This document shows, one piece after another, positions 37,987 through 46,006 of a stretch of 64,000 bases of DNA. The number at the start of each line of letters is the position of its first letter. The first letter of the stretch is position 1. This stretch comes from Spirosoma oryzicola. GTDB lineage: Bacteria; Bacteroidota; Bacteroidia; Cytophagales; Spirosomataceae. The translations under genes were made by a program, and so were the position numbers. The DNA is taken from NCBI RefSeq assembly GCF_021233055.1, contig NZ_CP089538.1, forward strand, positions 4,542,501 to 4,606,500, read 5' to 3'. The notes under the pieces are model-generated. The model did no database searches, was not told the DNA's origin, and worked only from the letters and a program-made list of their open reading frames with translations.

Positions 37987-38580
37987 ATGATGAGTGAAAA
38001 GAAAAATCAAAGTTTCTGGAACGAGAAGTGGGTACCGATAACGTTCGAAGGTATTGAAAACCCACCTCGTTACGAGGTTTCTAATTATGGTCGTCTGCGC
38101 AGCTTTCAGACTGGTACCCGGCTCAGCAGTTCTCCTACTACGATCGGGACCATTATCAAGGGGTCTGTCATTCAGGGCTATCGCTCGCTGAACATACGCT
38201 CAGACGGGAAAACGCTCAATCGATACGTGCATAAGCTGGTCGCTGAGCATTTTTCGGATCGAAAGAACATTGAGCAGACCTATGTTATTCACCTCGACCA
38301 CGATAAACAAAACAACTATTATCAAAATCTACAGTGGGTTACAAAAAATGAGATGATTGAGCATAATCGGAATAATCCGAATCTCAAAAATCGTCCGGCT
38401 CCCCGCCCGACCCGAAATTATAAATTGACCGAAAGCAAGGTAAAGATCATCAAGAAGCTTCTCCGGAACGATAAAAACCGGCTGAAGATGATTGCTAAAC
38501 AATTTGGTATTACCCATACCCAGTTAAACAGAATTCGTTCCGGCGAGAACTGGAAACACGTTACCATCGACGGAGACTAG
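37987..38580 (+). CDS. NUMOD4/HNH endonuclease-like protein with C-terminal HTH
   Basis: 197 aa. An N-terminal NUMOD4 motif (WVPITFEGIENPPRYEVSNYGRLRS, in parts, about 12-38) is followed by an HNH core with the His-Asp segment VIHLDHDKQNNYYQNLQWVT (about 98-117). The tail reads SKVKIIKKLLRNDKNRLKM and a helix-turn-helix-like AKQFGITHTQLNRIRSG. Such proteins are often homing or mobile nucleases, but this gene interrupts no other gene and no intron signs are visible. It has its own -7 box. Its role (selfish remnant, phage defence or domesticated nuclease) is open. Confidence 0.82.
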   Translation: MMSEKKNQSFWNEKWVPITFEGIENPPRYEVSNYGRLRSFQTGTRLSSSPTTIGTIIKGSVIQGYRSLNIRSDGKTLNRYVHKLVAEHFSDRKNIEQTYVIHLDHDKQNNYYQNLQWVTKNEMIEHNRNNPNLKNRPAPRPTRNYKLTESKVKIIKKLLRNDKNRLKMIAKQFGITHTQLNRIRSGENWKHVTIDGD

Positions 38581-38626
38581 TACGAAATCAGGTAATAGCT
38601 TTAAGTGATGTTTGAGATTGAGAGCA

Positions 38627-38655
38627 GCAGCCGGTAGAGGATCTCAGCCGGCTGC
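38627..38655. terminator. Hairpin between the HNH gene and the 1281-aa kinase
   Basis: GCAGCCGG (38627-38634) pairs with CCGGCTGC (38648-38655), followed by CTTGTTT. A modest plus-strand terminator; the kinase gene converges from the right. Confidence 0.55.
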
Positions 38656-38703
38656 CTTGTTTGATGGCTTCCGTGACCGAACTCAGCCCATCAACGGTAA
38701 AAG

Positions 38704-41700
38704 CTAGCGATTCGTTGGCTGATTAGTGGGTTCGTCAACAGCCTGTTTGGCTAGTGGCAACGACAAAAAGAAGGACGTACCAACTCCTTCGTCTGTTTCG
38801 AACCATATGGCTCCTCCCGCATGCTCAACTCCACGCTTAGCGATGGCCAGTCCTAAACCAGACCCGCCCCGCTTGGTACTAAAGTTGGGCAGAAAAACTT
38901 TCTTACGAATGGCCTCCGGAATACCTGCCCCATTATCGTGCACTTCAATCTGAACCTCATCTTCGTTTGTGTAAAGCCGCAGATCGAGCACCGGTTTACG
39001 TTCGGCGGGAACAGATTGAATTCCATTGATGATCAGATTCGTTAGAATACGACCAATGAGCTGACGATCGCCCACCACCATGACCGGACCTGGTGCAATT
39101 TGGCGTTGCAAGCGAATTCGGTCGTCGTCGGCATACAGGTCAGCCGCTTTGTTGATCACACCCGTTACTTCAAACACTTCGTTCTTGGGCAAAGGCATTT
39201 TTGCGAAATCGGAGAACGAAGTAGCAATATCACTCAGGTTGTCGATCTGGTCAAGGAGTGAATCAAACGTTCGCTGAATTACCCGCCGTAGCGCCGGGTC
39301 AGTCGCTCCCACCGAGCCATTGCCTTTTCCTAATCCGTTAGCATCCGGAAGCGTCCGTTGCAGGTGCTGCAAGGTCAGTTTCATCGGTGTAAGCGGATTT
39401 TTGATTTCGTGAGCAACCTGCTTGGCCATCTCACGCCAGGCTGATTGCTTTTCGTTCTGTGCCAGCGCCAGCTTGCTCTCTTCCAGCTTGACCAGCATCC
39501 GGTTGTACTCGTGTATCAGCGCCCCAATTTCATCGTCCGAACGCCAGGGAAGCGGCTCATTCGGTTGATTGAGGTTTGTTTTCCGAATCTTCTGCGTCAG
39601 CAGTTTAAGCGGTTTCGTTAGTATGTTCGATGCGAAGTAGGAAAGAATCAGAAAGAATAAAAACAAGCCCGTGAAGATGCTTAGTGCCGATGAAATCACC
39701 TCAATGATCTGTCGATCCAGCTCAGGACGAGCGTAGAAATAAGGGATACTCAATACGCCCAACAGCCGTCCATCGTACGATTTTATACCGGCATAGGCGG
39801 TACGATACTGCTTGCTGCCCAACGATTCATTCAGCAGTTTCTGATTTTCCTTTTCCTCAATAACGTGGATATACGCCTGGGCATTAATGCGCTTGGAAAG
39901 ATGGCCACTTTCGTACATCAGCGGGCGCGTGGAAGTGGTCAACCGCCCGGCCGTATCGAACAGATTAATGTCAATATCAGCATCGCGGGCAATCTTGCGC
40001 AGTTCCTCTTCCATAGACGCTTTGCTCCGCCTGCCCTGCCAATATTCATCCAGATAGGTCACGAAATTGGCGCCAATATTTCGCGTGTTGCTGATGTACG
40101 TATTCTCCTGATTGGTGATGTAGTTTGAGCTGATCACACTCAGGATAATAACGATAACGAGCAGCAAAGGCAGAAAAAAAGCAACGTTTAACAGTATCTG
40201 AATTCGCGTTGAATAATTGACGCTGAACCGCGAAAACCCGTAGTGGATTGCATACATAACAATGACAAGCAATACGGTAAGTACCAGCAGCAAGTACAGA
40301 AACGAGAAGTTAGAGAAAATATTCTTGAAGGGGTACTCCGCCGACGACACGATCACAATACGCCCATCCTGACCACGTTGCCCGACGTGCTGATAGCCAT
40401 TGGCTATCAACCCGCTACTGTACAACGACGAATCAGTCAGCATCGTAGCCGGCATTTTACGGTCATAGTTGTAACTACCTGCGCTGTACAGAATTCGCGG
40501 AAAAGAAGTGGCAACCGGTTGCTTTTTCAGAATCGCGTAGCTGTACTCCTGCGTATCCGGGTTCTGCATGAACTTTGTGTCCACCAACAGTTCTGGATAA
40601 ACGCTCTTAGGCCGTTCGTTGCGTAGACTTAAATTGAGTACGACGTAACCAACCGTATCCGAAGTAGCGGGCGACCAATCCGACATCTGCTTGACGGGCA
40701 CAAAACAGATATACTGCTTAATAAACTGATTACCAACCTCGTTGATGAAATAAATCCCCGGATAAGCAGTCTGATAAGCGGGTCGTTGGTACCGGGTCGT
40801 TAACTTGGCGAACGTACCGGCGTTCGGGCTGATGTCAAGAGGCTGTCCATTGGGCCGAAACGATAGCACGTCGATGTCATATTTATCAAAATACTTGTCC
40901 AGATGAGCGCTCTTGACTCGCTGTTGGATTCGCTCTCGGACCAAAAGCGTATCGTTCCGTAACGAGCGGGCAATCTCCCCATCAGCCATAATTGATTCCT
41001 GCGCTTTACTCATCAGGAACTCACCAAACTCATCGTTTTCAGCCAGCAACTGCTGAGCAAATTCGCGCTCGTGCACCAGCTGCTTTCTGATTTCCTGATG
41101 GTAAACTACATAGGCAGTCGTCAGCGCACATACAAAAGCGGCCAAAAACAGATATACAGACGTTTTATAACGAAACGTGTATAGCGAGCGCGGAAAACGG
41201 CCTAGATAAATAACGGAGAAATACAGCCCGTTTAACAGAATAACGGGCTTGAGCGGTAGACTTAGTCCGTAAAAAAGAACTACTGTAATAAGCGTACCTG
41301 TAACCAAAAACAGCAACCCATTCCCTATTACCCGGTTGAACCGAAGAAAGATGCTGGCTAACAGATGGACCAGCAAAAAGTAGATGGCGGATATAACAAC
41401 AAAGACAAGTAGGCAAACAATCTTTAGCACCGAAAATCGAATGCTCAGCGTGATATCGAGCGTAAACTGTGACTTCTCGTAGATGTTATTCAATTCACTG
41501 TAACAACCCAGGAAGACAAAGTAGCTTGCTACTATGCATCCAACCGATATGATTTTCTTTAAACCCGCCGACAAATGAATCAGTCGGTTGTAAGTTTTGG
41601 ATCGGTAGTAATAATAGACCCAATAGTACCCCAGCACAACGACCACTAAGGCGTTCAGTAATAAATCGCCCAGCGACGGAACGAGTACCGAGGAAGCGTA

Positions 41701-42549
41701 AAATTTAGGATTGAACAGGTCCGACTCGACAAATAAAAACGGCACACCGAAGTAAAGCATCCCGGCGCGTAGAAGCACCAGGTAAGATGCTAACCACAAA
41801 AATCCGACTTCGTACCGGCGGCTTCGCTTGAAGCGAATAAGCATCTGTAAGACATACAACCCCAGAAAAATAACGCCGAGCGTAGCCAAGATAACGGTAT
41901 TAACTGGCGTCGAATGGTTGCGATACGCATCAATCTTGGGCGGGACAACCGAAAACAGATACACCGGCGTATTGTCGTAAATAGCCTGATATACGTTTGT
42001 CCGTTTATGGCTGATGGCCTCAGGATCAATCGCAAATAACGCTGAATTATACCCTGACTGTAAATAGATGTTGTTGTTACGATACTGCCGGTAAACGTTG
42101 ATCAGCGAAAAAACGGCAAGCGTATCGCTACTGGTACGTATCCGACGACAACTAACAATGTATTTACCCTGCTCGAAGTCAACCAACGTTGGGAAGGTGA
42201 TCGACGCGATTCGTTTGTAATCAGGAATAAACCGGTAGTCAGACCAGAAAACAAGCTGCGTCGCATTGGGCTGCCCGGACTTCGTCCGAAAAATAAAATA
42301 CGGATACTGGGTGGGCTGACTCATGCTGGCAAATGTCCCGTTCGGGTTCTGCCGGAGTTGCTGCGTCACCTGGTCCAGTTCCTCATTGCTCACCTGCATC
42401 TCCTCCTTGACACGCTGCTGCACCGCCGTTATGTATTGTTCATCGGTAGCGCCTGGTGCATTCTGTTCAAGCAACCAGTAACACAATACAGAAAGCCCTA
42501 CAGCCAGTATCGCCAGTACAAGAAAAATATGTTGTTCTATTCGCTTCAC
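38704..42549 (-). CDS. Large NtrY-like membrane histidine kinase
   Basis: 1281 aa. TM1 (about 8-25) and an extracytoplasmic segment lead to about seven hydrophobic segments (about 215-475). A second large extracytoplasmic part is followed by TMs near 750 and 790, another sensor domain, a TM near 965, and HAMP. HisKA has His in KQVAHEIKNPLTPMK, and HATPase has VHDNGAGIP and RGGSGLGLAIAKRG. The HEIKNPLTP string is typical of NtrY-type kinases. No receiver is attached or adjacent. The frame begins at GTG 42549; no upstream ATG fits. It follows the IscA-like gene by 162 bp. Confidence 0.88.
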   Translation of the reverse strand: MKRIEQHIFLVLAILAVGLSVLCYWLLEQNAPGATDEQYITAVQQRVKEEMQVSNEELDQVTQQLRQNPNGTFASMSQPTQYPYFIFRTKSGQPNATQLVFWSDYRFIPDYKRIASITFPTLVDFEQGKYIVSCRRIRTSSDTLAVFSLINVYRQYRNNNIYLQSGYNSALFAIDPEAISHKRTNVYQAIYDNTPVYLFSVVPPKIDAYRNHSTPVNTVILATLGVIFLGLYVLQMLIRFKRSRRYEVGFLWLASYLVLLRAGMLYFGVPFLFVESDLFNPKFYASSVLVPSLGDLLLNALVVVVLGYYWVYYYYRSKTYNRLIHLSAGLKKIISVGCIVASYFVFLGCYSELNNIYEKSQFTLDITLSIRFSVLKIVCLLVFVVISAIYFLLVHLLASIFLRFNRVIGNGLLFLVTGTLITVVLFYGLSLPLKPVILLNGLYFSVIYLGRFPRSLYTFRYKTSVYLFLAAFVCALTTAYVVYHQEIRKQLVHEREFAQQLLAENDEFGEFLMSKAQESIMADGEIARSLRNDTLLVRERIQQRVKSAHLDKYFDKYDIDVLSFRPNGQPLDISPNAGTFAKLTTRYQRPAYQTAYPGIYFINEVGNQFIKQYICFVPVKQMSDWSPATSDTVGYVVLNLSLRNERPKSVYPELLVDTKFMQNPDTQEYSYAILKKQPVATSFPRILYSAGSYNYDRKMPATMLTDSSLYSSGLIANGYQHVGQRGQDGRIVIVSSAEYPFKNIFSNFSFLYLLLVLTVLLVIVMYAIHYGFSRFSVNYSTRIQILLNVAFFLPLLLVIVIILSVISSNYITNQENTYISNTRNIGANFVTYLDEYWQGRRSKASMEEELRKIARDADIDINLFDTAGRLTTSTRPLMYESGHLSKRINAQAYIHVIEEKENQKLLNESLGSKQYRTAYAGIKSYDGRLLGVLSIPYFYARPELDRQIIEVISSALSIFTGLFLFFLILSYFASNILTKPLKLLTQKIRKTNLNQPNEPLPWRSDDEIGALIHEYNRMLVKLEESKLALAQNEKQSAWREMAKQVAHEIKNPLTPMKLTLQHLQRTLPDANGLGKGNGSVGATDPALRRVIQRTFDSLLDQIDNLSDIATSFSDFAKMPLPKNEVFEVTGVINKAADLYADDDRIRLQRQIAPGPVMVVGDRQLIGRILTNLIINGIQSVPAERKPVLDLRLYTNEDEVQIEVHDNGAGIPEAIRKKVFLPNFSTKRGGSGLGLAIAKRGVEHAGGAIWFETDEGVGTSFFLSLPLAKQAVDEPTNQPTNR

Positions 42550-42711
42550 AAGCAGAAGGAAGGCTACAATCGGGATGGCCCTAAAATCATGCCAATTTTA
42601 GGAAACAACCATCCGCTGGTTGCCGGCCCCAAACAATCAACAGAAGTAACAGGCGATTTTACCAAGAAAAATCTATGGGCTTTCCAGCCTTTCGGCAATT
42701 ATACGGAGAAA

Positions 42712-43020
42712 TTATACTTTTTCAACGGTAAACCCGCCCGGCTCGTAACCGATTTCGGCACCGAGTACGTACAACAAATGTTTCCGGTCAATAATGATGC
42801 GAACCCCTTCGACGTTATACACTTCGTCGGAAGAGCCGGGTGTATCGAAGCCCAGCAACCAGGATGCTCCGCAGCCACCACCCCGAATACCAACTCGTAA
42901 ACCGTATTCGTCAGGAATTTTATTGGCCCGTAATGTGTCCATCAATTGCTCCCGCGCTTCGGGCCGAACACGAACAGGATTATCAAGTGCCAGCATAGTT
43001 TGTTTTGGTTTATCGTTCAT
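42712..43020 (-). CDS. IscA/HesB-like protein lacking the C-terminal CGC
   Basis: A 102-aa A-type iron-sulfur carrier relative. It has the conserved core LRVGIRGGGCGASW with one Cys and the segment GVRIIIDRKHLLYVLGAEIGYE. Canonical IscA, SufA and ErpA end with a CGC cysteine pair that binds iron or a cluster; here the protein stops at GGFTVEKV. No CGC is encoded in the other frames just after the stop, so a simple frameshift is not the explanation. It may be a diverged family member with another role. It has a good minus-strand promoter. Confidence 0.75.
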   Translation of the reverse strand: MNDKPKQTMLALDNPVRVRPEAREQLMDTLRANKIPDEYGLRVGIRGGGCGASWLLGFDTPGSSDEVYNVEGVRIIIDRKHLLYVLGAEIGYEPGGFTVEKV

Positions 43021-43078
43021 TGTCCTGACTAACGAATCAGTCAGCCGCTAACACCGGATAAACGATAACCCCTTTTGT

Positions 43079-43105
43079 CAAAATTACCCATTTTTGCCTA
43101 AACAA
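43079..43105 (-). promoter_or_regulatory. Promoter of the IscA-like gene
   Basis: Reading leftward, TTG (43105-43103), 16 nt, then TAATTTTG (43086-43079), an exact TAnnTTTG box. The -33 side reads GTTGTTTAGGCAAA, almost the same as in the ALDH7 promoter (GTTGTTTAGCCAAA). A near match CATTTTTG (43089-43096) serves the divergent gene at 43119. Confidence 0.6.
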
Positions 43106-43118
43106 CGTTTGTCTCTCT

Positions 43119-43643
43119 ATGGAGTTACTGAGTGATTTTCTAAAATTGATTGTTCCAGCCGGATTAGTGCTTTACGGAATGTATGTGACGGTAAAATTAC
43201 TGTTGGAACGCGAAGCTGACCGTCACCGCTTTGACATCAAAACCCGCTATACCGAAACCGTTGTCCCCGTACGCTTGCAGGCTTACGAACGCATGGTGTT
43301 ATTTCTGGAACGGATCAGTCCCAATAACCTTCTCTTACGACTAGGAGGAACATCGACCAACGCTTTAGAGTTTCAGCAGCGGCTTTTGCAGGAAATTCGG
43401 GATGAGTACAACCACAACCTGTCGCAACAAGTCTATATGAGTCAGGAGGTTTGGGATCGGATTCAGAGCGCGATGAATGATGTCACAACGCTTATCAACC
43501 AAGCCGCTGGCGATACGCAACCCGACGCGCCTGCGCTTGACCTTTCCAAGCGTATTTTCGAGCGTATCATTCAGAAAGACCGGCTGCCAACTACCGACGC
43601 GCTCAAAGCCGTCAAGGAAGAGATTCAAACGATGTTTATGTAG
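43119..43643 (+). CDS. Unknown protein with N-terminal membrane anchor
   Basis: 174 aa. A hydrophobic segment at about 5-27 is followed by a charged, helical, probably cytoplasmic domain (RYTETVVPVRLQAYERMVLFLERI, in part). It belongs to a type of conserved small protein seen in Bacteroidota, but no function is known to me. Its ATG is 33 bp from the divergent IscA-like promoter, and its stop lies 18 bp from the convergent HMG-CoA lyase stop. Confidence 0.75.
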   Translation: MELLSDFLKLIVPAGLVLYGMYVTVKLLLEREADRHRFDIKTRYTETVVPVRLQAYERMVLFLERISPNNLLLRLGGTSTNALEFQQRLLQEIRDEYNHNLSQQVYMSQEVWDRIQSAMNDVTTLINQAAGDTQPDAPALDLSKRIFERIIQKDRLPTTDALKAVKEEIQTMFM

Positions 43644-43660
43644 TTCAAAAAGCTCGATTA

Positions 43661-44506
43661 CTATCCAAATAGGCTAGTCGATAACGTCAACGCTTGCTCA
43701 ATGGCATTTTGGTTGATTGGCAGGTTGCAGCCAAGCTGGGTAAGCGTACCAATAATTTCTTCGGTTGGCAGGTTGCCCGTCAGGTCGTCAGCGGCCATCG
43801 GGCAACCACCAAACCCACGCAGGGCACCGTCGATCCGACGGACGCCCGCCCGATACGCAGCCTCGACTTTGGCGGGAGCCTCTCCCGGACGTGCATGCAA
43901 ATGCGCGCCAAACTCAACGTCGGGAAAAGTAGCCAGCAGGTGCCGAAAGAGGGTTTCAATCCCCTCGGGCGTTGACGACCCGACCGTATCGGAAGGAGCA
44001 ATAATCCGAACACCTATATCCACTAATTTGCCCGTGAAATCGCTAATGAGTTCGGGGCTACACGGATCGCCGTAAGGGTTTCCAAAGCCCATTGACAGAT
44101 AAACAACGAGTTGTTTGTCAAGCTGAACGCAAATTTTTTGCATCTGCTCAACATCCGCCAATGCCTGACCAATTGACTTATTGGTATTACGCTGCTGAAA
44201 CGTTTCGGACACGGAAAGCGGAAAACCCAGGTAGTCGATCGTAGCAAAGCTGGCAGCCTGTTCAGCACCACGAACGTTCGCCACAATCGCCAACAACTTT
44301 GTGCGGGTGTCGGTCAGATTCAATCCAGCCAACACGTCGGCGGTATCACGCATTTGCGGAATTGCTTTGGGAGAGACAAAGCTGCCAAAATCGAGCGTAT
44401 CGAAACCAACCCGCAACAACGCGTTGAGGTAGCGAATTTTCTCGTCCGTTGGCACGAAATGCGTAAGGCCCTGCATGGCATCACGCGGGCATTCGATTAG
44501 TTTCAT
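43661..44506 (-). CDS. Hydroxymethylglutaryl-CoA lyase
   Basis: A 281-aa HMGL-like TIM-barrel enzyme. It starts MKLIECPRDAMQGL with the metal-binding Arg-Asp pair. FGAHLHARPGEAPAKVEAA holds the His ligands, and GALRGFGGCPMAADDL holds the catalytic Cys. It would split HMG-CoA to acetyl-CoA and acetoacetate in leucine breakdown. The start at 44506 overlaps the stop of the upstream TMEM220-like gene by 4 bp (ATGA), a sign of translational coupling; an upstream in-frame start would extend it into that gene. Confidence 0.88.
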   Translation of the reverse strand: MKLIECPRDAMQGLTHFVPTDEKIRYLNALLRVGFDTLDFGSFVSPKAIPQMRDTADVLAGLNLTDTRTKLLAIVANVRGAEQAASFATIDYLGFPLSVSETFQQRNTNKSIGQALADVEQMQKICVQLDKQLVVYLSMGFGNPYGDPCSPELISDFTGKLVDIGVRIIAPSDTVGSSTPEGIETLFRHLLATFPDVEFGAHLHARPGEAPAKVEAAYRAGVRRIDGALRGFGGCPMAADDLTGNLPTEEIIGTLTQLGCNLPINQNAIEQALTLSTSLFG

Positions 44507-44856
44507 GGGCGTGCGCTCGGTTGACGTGATACCACTGCCAATACCATCATCACAGCCGCACAAATAGCCAGCCCACCCGCTTCACGAGCCATTTCAATAT
44601 TCATGCTCCGCATTCCGGCTTCACTAAACATAAACCCTTCAAACGCAGGAGGCCACTGATAAATAGCGGCTACAACGTAAATCAGCGACATAGCTGCCAG
44701 AAACCACCAGCGGGCCATACCTGCGTAGGCCATAAAACAAGCCACTGCGGCAAATCCGTAAATCGGTACCCAAATCTCCGGGTCAGGGTCGTTGTACTGG
44801 AAGGCCGCAAAAAGGACAAATAGCAGTCCGAAAACAATCGAAAGAATTTTACGCAT
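44503..44856 (-). CDS. TMEM220-family membrane protein
   Basis: 117 aa with four hydrophobic segments. The family motif QYNDPDPEIWVPIYG occurs at about residues 20-34. Function unknown in bacteria and eukaryotes. It is translationally coupled to HMG-CoA lyase by a 4-bp overlap, so the two likely form one transcription unit. Confidence 0.8.
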   Translation of the reverse strand: MRKILSIVFGLLFVLFAAFQYNDPDPEIWVPIYGFAAVACFMAYAGMARWWFLAAMSLIYVVAAIYQWPPAFEGFMFSEAGMRSMNIEMAREAGGLAICAAVMMVLAVVSRQPSARP

Positions 44857-44948
44857 GACTTAGTCAAAAGTTTACAGCAATGGGCTGGTCTAATTTCTGG
44901 TTCGTGAACGCATGCTGGCCGAAATCGGTAGCTTCTCGTAGTAGTGCT

Positions 44949-44994
44949 GTGCTGTCGGCGGGGACGCCCGCCCGGTTCTCAAAACCGACACCAC
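44949..44994. repeat. 46-bp composite repeat, copy A
   Basis: Runs from GTGCTGTCGG to CCGACACCAC. It has an imperfect outer stem (GTG.TGT.GG against CCGACA.CAC), a GC-rich inner hairpin (GGCGGGG/CGCCC) and a second inner hairpin, CGGTT/CTCAA/AACCG. It aligns base for base with copy B at 51987-52032 except at about ten positions. It lies between the TMEM220-like gene and the TPR gene, both leftward. Confidence 0.8.
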
Positions 44995-45016
44995 AGCATT
45001 ACCATAGCCTATTTGA

Positions 45017-45736
45017 TTACCGGCAATACTGAGCGACTGCATTCGCAGCATCCGCATATCCCAGGTTTTGTGCCTGTTTTAGACTCAGACAGCCACCCTC
45101 GCGCTCATCCTGAAGAATCTGGGCGATGCCTAATCCGTAAAAGGCTTTGCCGTATTTTGGGTCAGCCTGTACAGCCTGCTGAAAATCAGCCGTTGCGCCA
45201 GGAAGATCTTTCTGCTGAAATTTCAGATTTCCCCGGTTGTATAAAGCTAGTGCGTTCTTCGAATCCAATGAAATAGCCTGCGAAAAATCATTTAAAGCGG
45301 GTTGAATCTGCCCTTGCGCGGCAAACAGTTGTCCCCGGTTCAGAAAAATTTCGGCGCTGACACTACGACTCGTGTCAGGAGCTAGCCGAATTGCGTCCGA
45401 ATAATCTTTCAACGCGCCGGTAAGGTCATTTTGGGCAACCCTAAGCAATCCCCGATTGTAATAAGGCCGGTAGAAGTCGGGAGCCAGTTTAATGGCCTGA
45501 TCATAATCCAGCGTTGCATTGGCGTATTCTTTTAGCTCAAAATAAGCAACACCGCGCGAATTAAACGCTTCGGCATTATCGGCATCGGCTTCTACAGCCT
45601 GGTTCAGCGCCTGGACCGCTTCCCGGAATTTGCCTTGTTTTAAATAATTTCTCCCTTGTTCAAGATAATTATCAGACGAAGTACAGGCGCTGATAATGAA
45701 CAACGTACACCAAAAGACACAAAAAGAACGATTCAT
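45017..45736 (-). CDS. TPR lipoprotein
   Basis: 239 aa. A lipoprotein signal peptide ends in the lipobox ISAC (Cys about 18). About six tetratricopeptide repeats follow, e.g. AEAFNSRGVAYFELKEY, FYRPYYNRGLL, ALALYNRGNLKF and YGKAFYGLGIA. It is probably a periplasm-facing scaffold. ATG 45736 is chosen over the adjacent GTG. An exact -7 box, TACCTTTG (45762-45755, leftward), lies 19 bp upstream. Confidence 0.85.
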   Translation of the reverse strand: MNRSFCVFWCTLFIISACTSSDNYLEQGRNYLKQGKFREAVQALNQAVEADADNAEAFNSRGVAYFELKEYANATLDYDQAIKLAPDFYRPYYNRGLLRVAQNDLTGALKDYSDAIRLAPDTSRSVSAEIFLNRGQLFAAQGQIQPALNDFSQAISLDSKNALALYNRGNLKFQQKDLPGATADFQQAVQADPKYGKAFYGLGIAQILQDEREGGCLSLKQAQNLGYADAANAVAQYCR

Positions 45737-45754
45737 CACTCATGATATTTTGCG

Positions 45755-45762
45755 CAAAGGTA
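45755..45762 (-). promoter_or_regulatory. -7 box of the TPR lipoprotein promoter
   Basis: TACCTTTG reading leftward is an exact TAnnTTTG match, about 19 bp before the gene's ATG. It lies back to back with the SRP RNA promoter. Confidence 0.55.
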
Positions 45763-45771
45763 CGGGCGAAA

Positions 45772-45804
45772 TTTGGTCGTTTGGCTACTATTTAATTAAC
45801 TTTG
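45772..45804 (+). promoter_or_regulatory. Promoter of the SRP RNA gene
   Basis: TTTG at 45772-45775, 21 nt, then TAACTTTG at 45797-45804, an exact -7 box. The predicted start about 5 bases later coincides with the first paired base of the SRP RNA. Confidence 0.7.
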
Positions 45805-45808
45805 CATC

Positions 45809-45907
45809 GGCAAATCGGTGCTACCAGCTCCTGCTGAATCCCCCAGGTCTTGACCGAAGCAAGGGTAGGTGGTCGTAGCGGTGAGACATTGGTTTGCCAT
45901 TTTTTGT
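45809..45907 (+). ncRNA. ffs: Small signal recognition particle RNA (4.5S-type)
   Basis: Not a reading frame. The conserved SRP helix-8 region is present: CCCCCAGG (45840-45846 region) on the 5' side and GAAGCAAGGGTA (45856-45866 region) on the 3' side, the symmetric-loop bases CAGG and AGCA that bind Ffh. The ends pair: GGCAAA (45809-45814) with TTTGCC (45893-45898), and GCTACCA (45820-45826) with TGG and GTAGC (45870-45879). A T run follows at 45900-45905. The apical loop is not the usual GGAA type. Length of about 90 nt fits bacterial small SRP RNA. It partners Ffh in membrane-protein targeting. Confidence 0.85.
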
Positions 45908-46006
45908 TTCCGCTACCCGCTTATCCAGGTTTTACGGAAACATTTTGTTTGTTTAGCGGATTATGCGGGGTAGCTGTATCAGACCGCTAAAGTGCCTAAA
46001 CCTAAC

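Noticed and set aside
42358..42900. A 180-codon plus-strand reading frame across the kinase start and the IscA-like gene
   Set aside because: It overlaps two well-supported minus-strand genes, shows no family pattern and has no promoter of its own.
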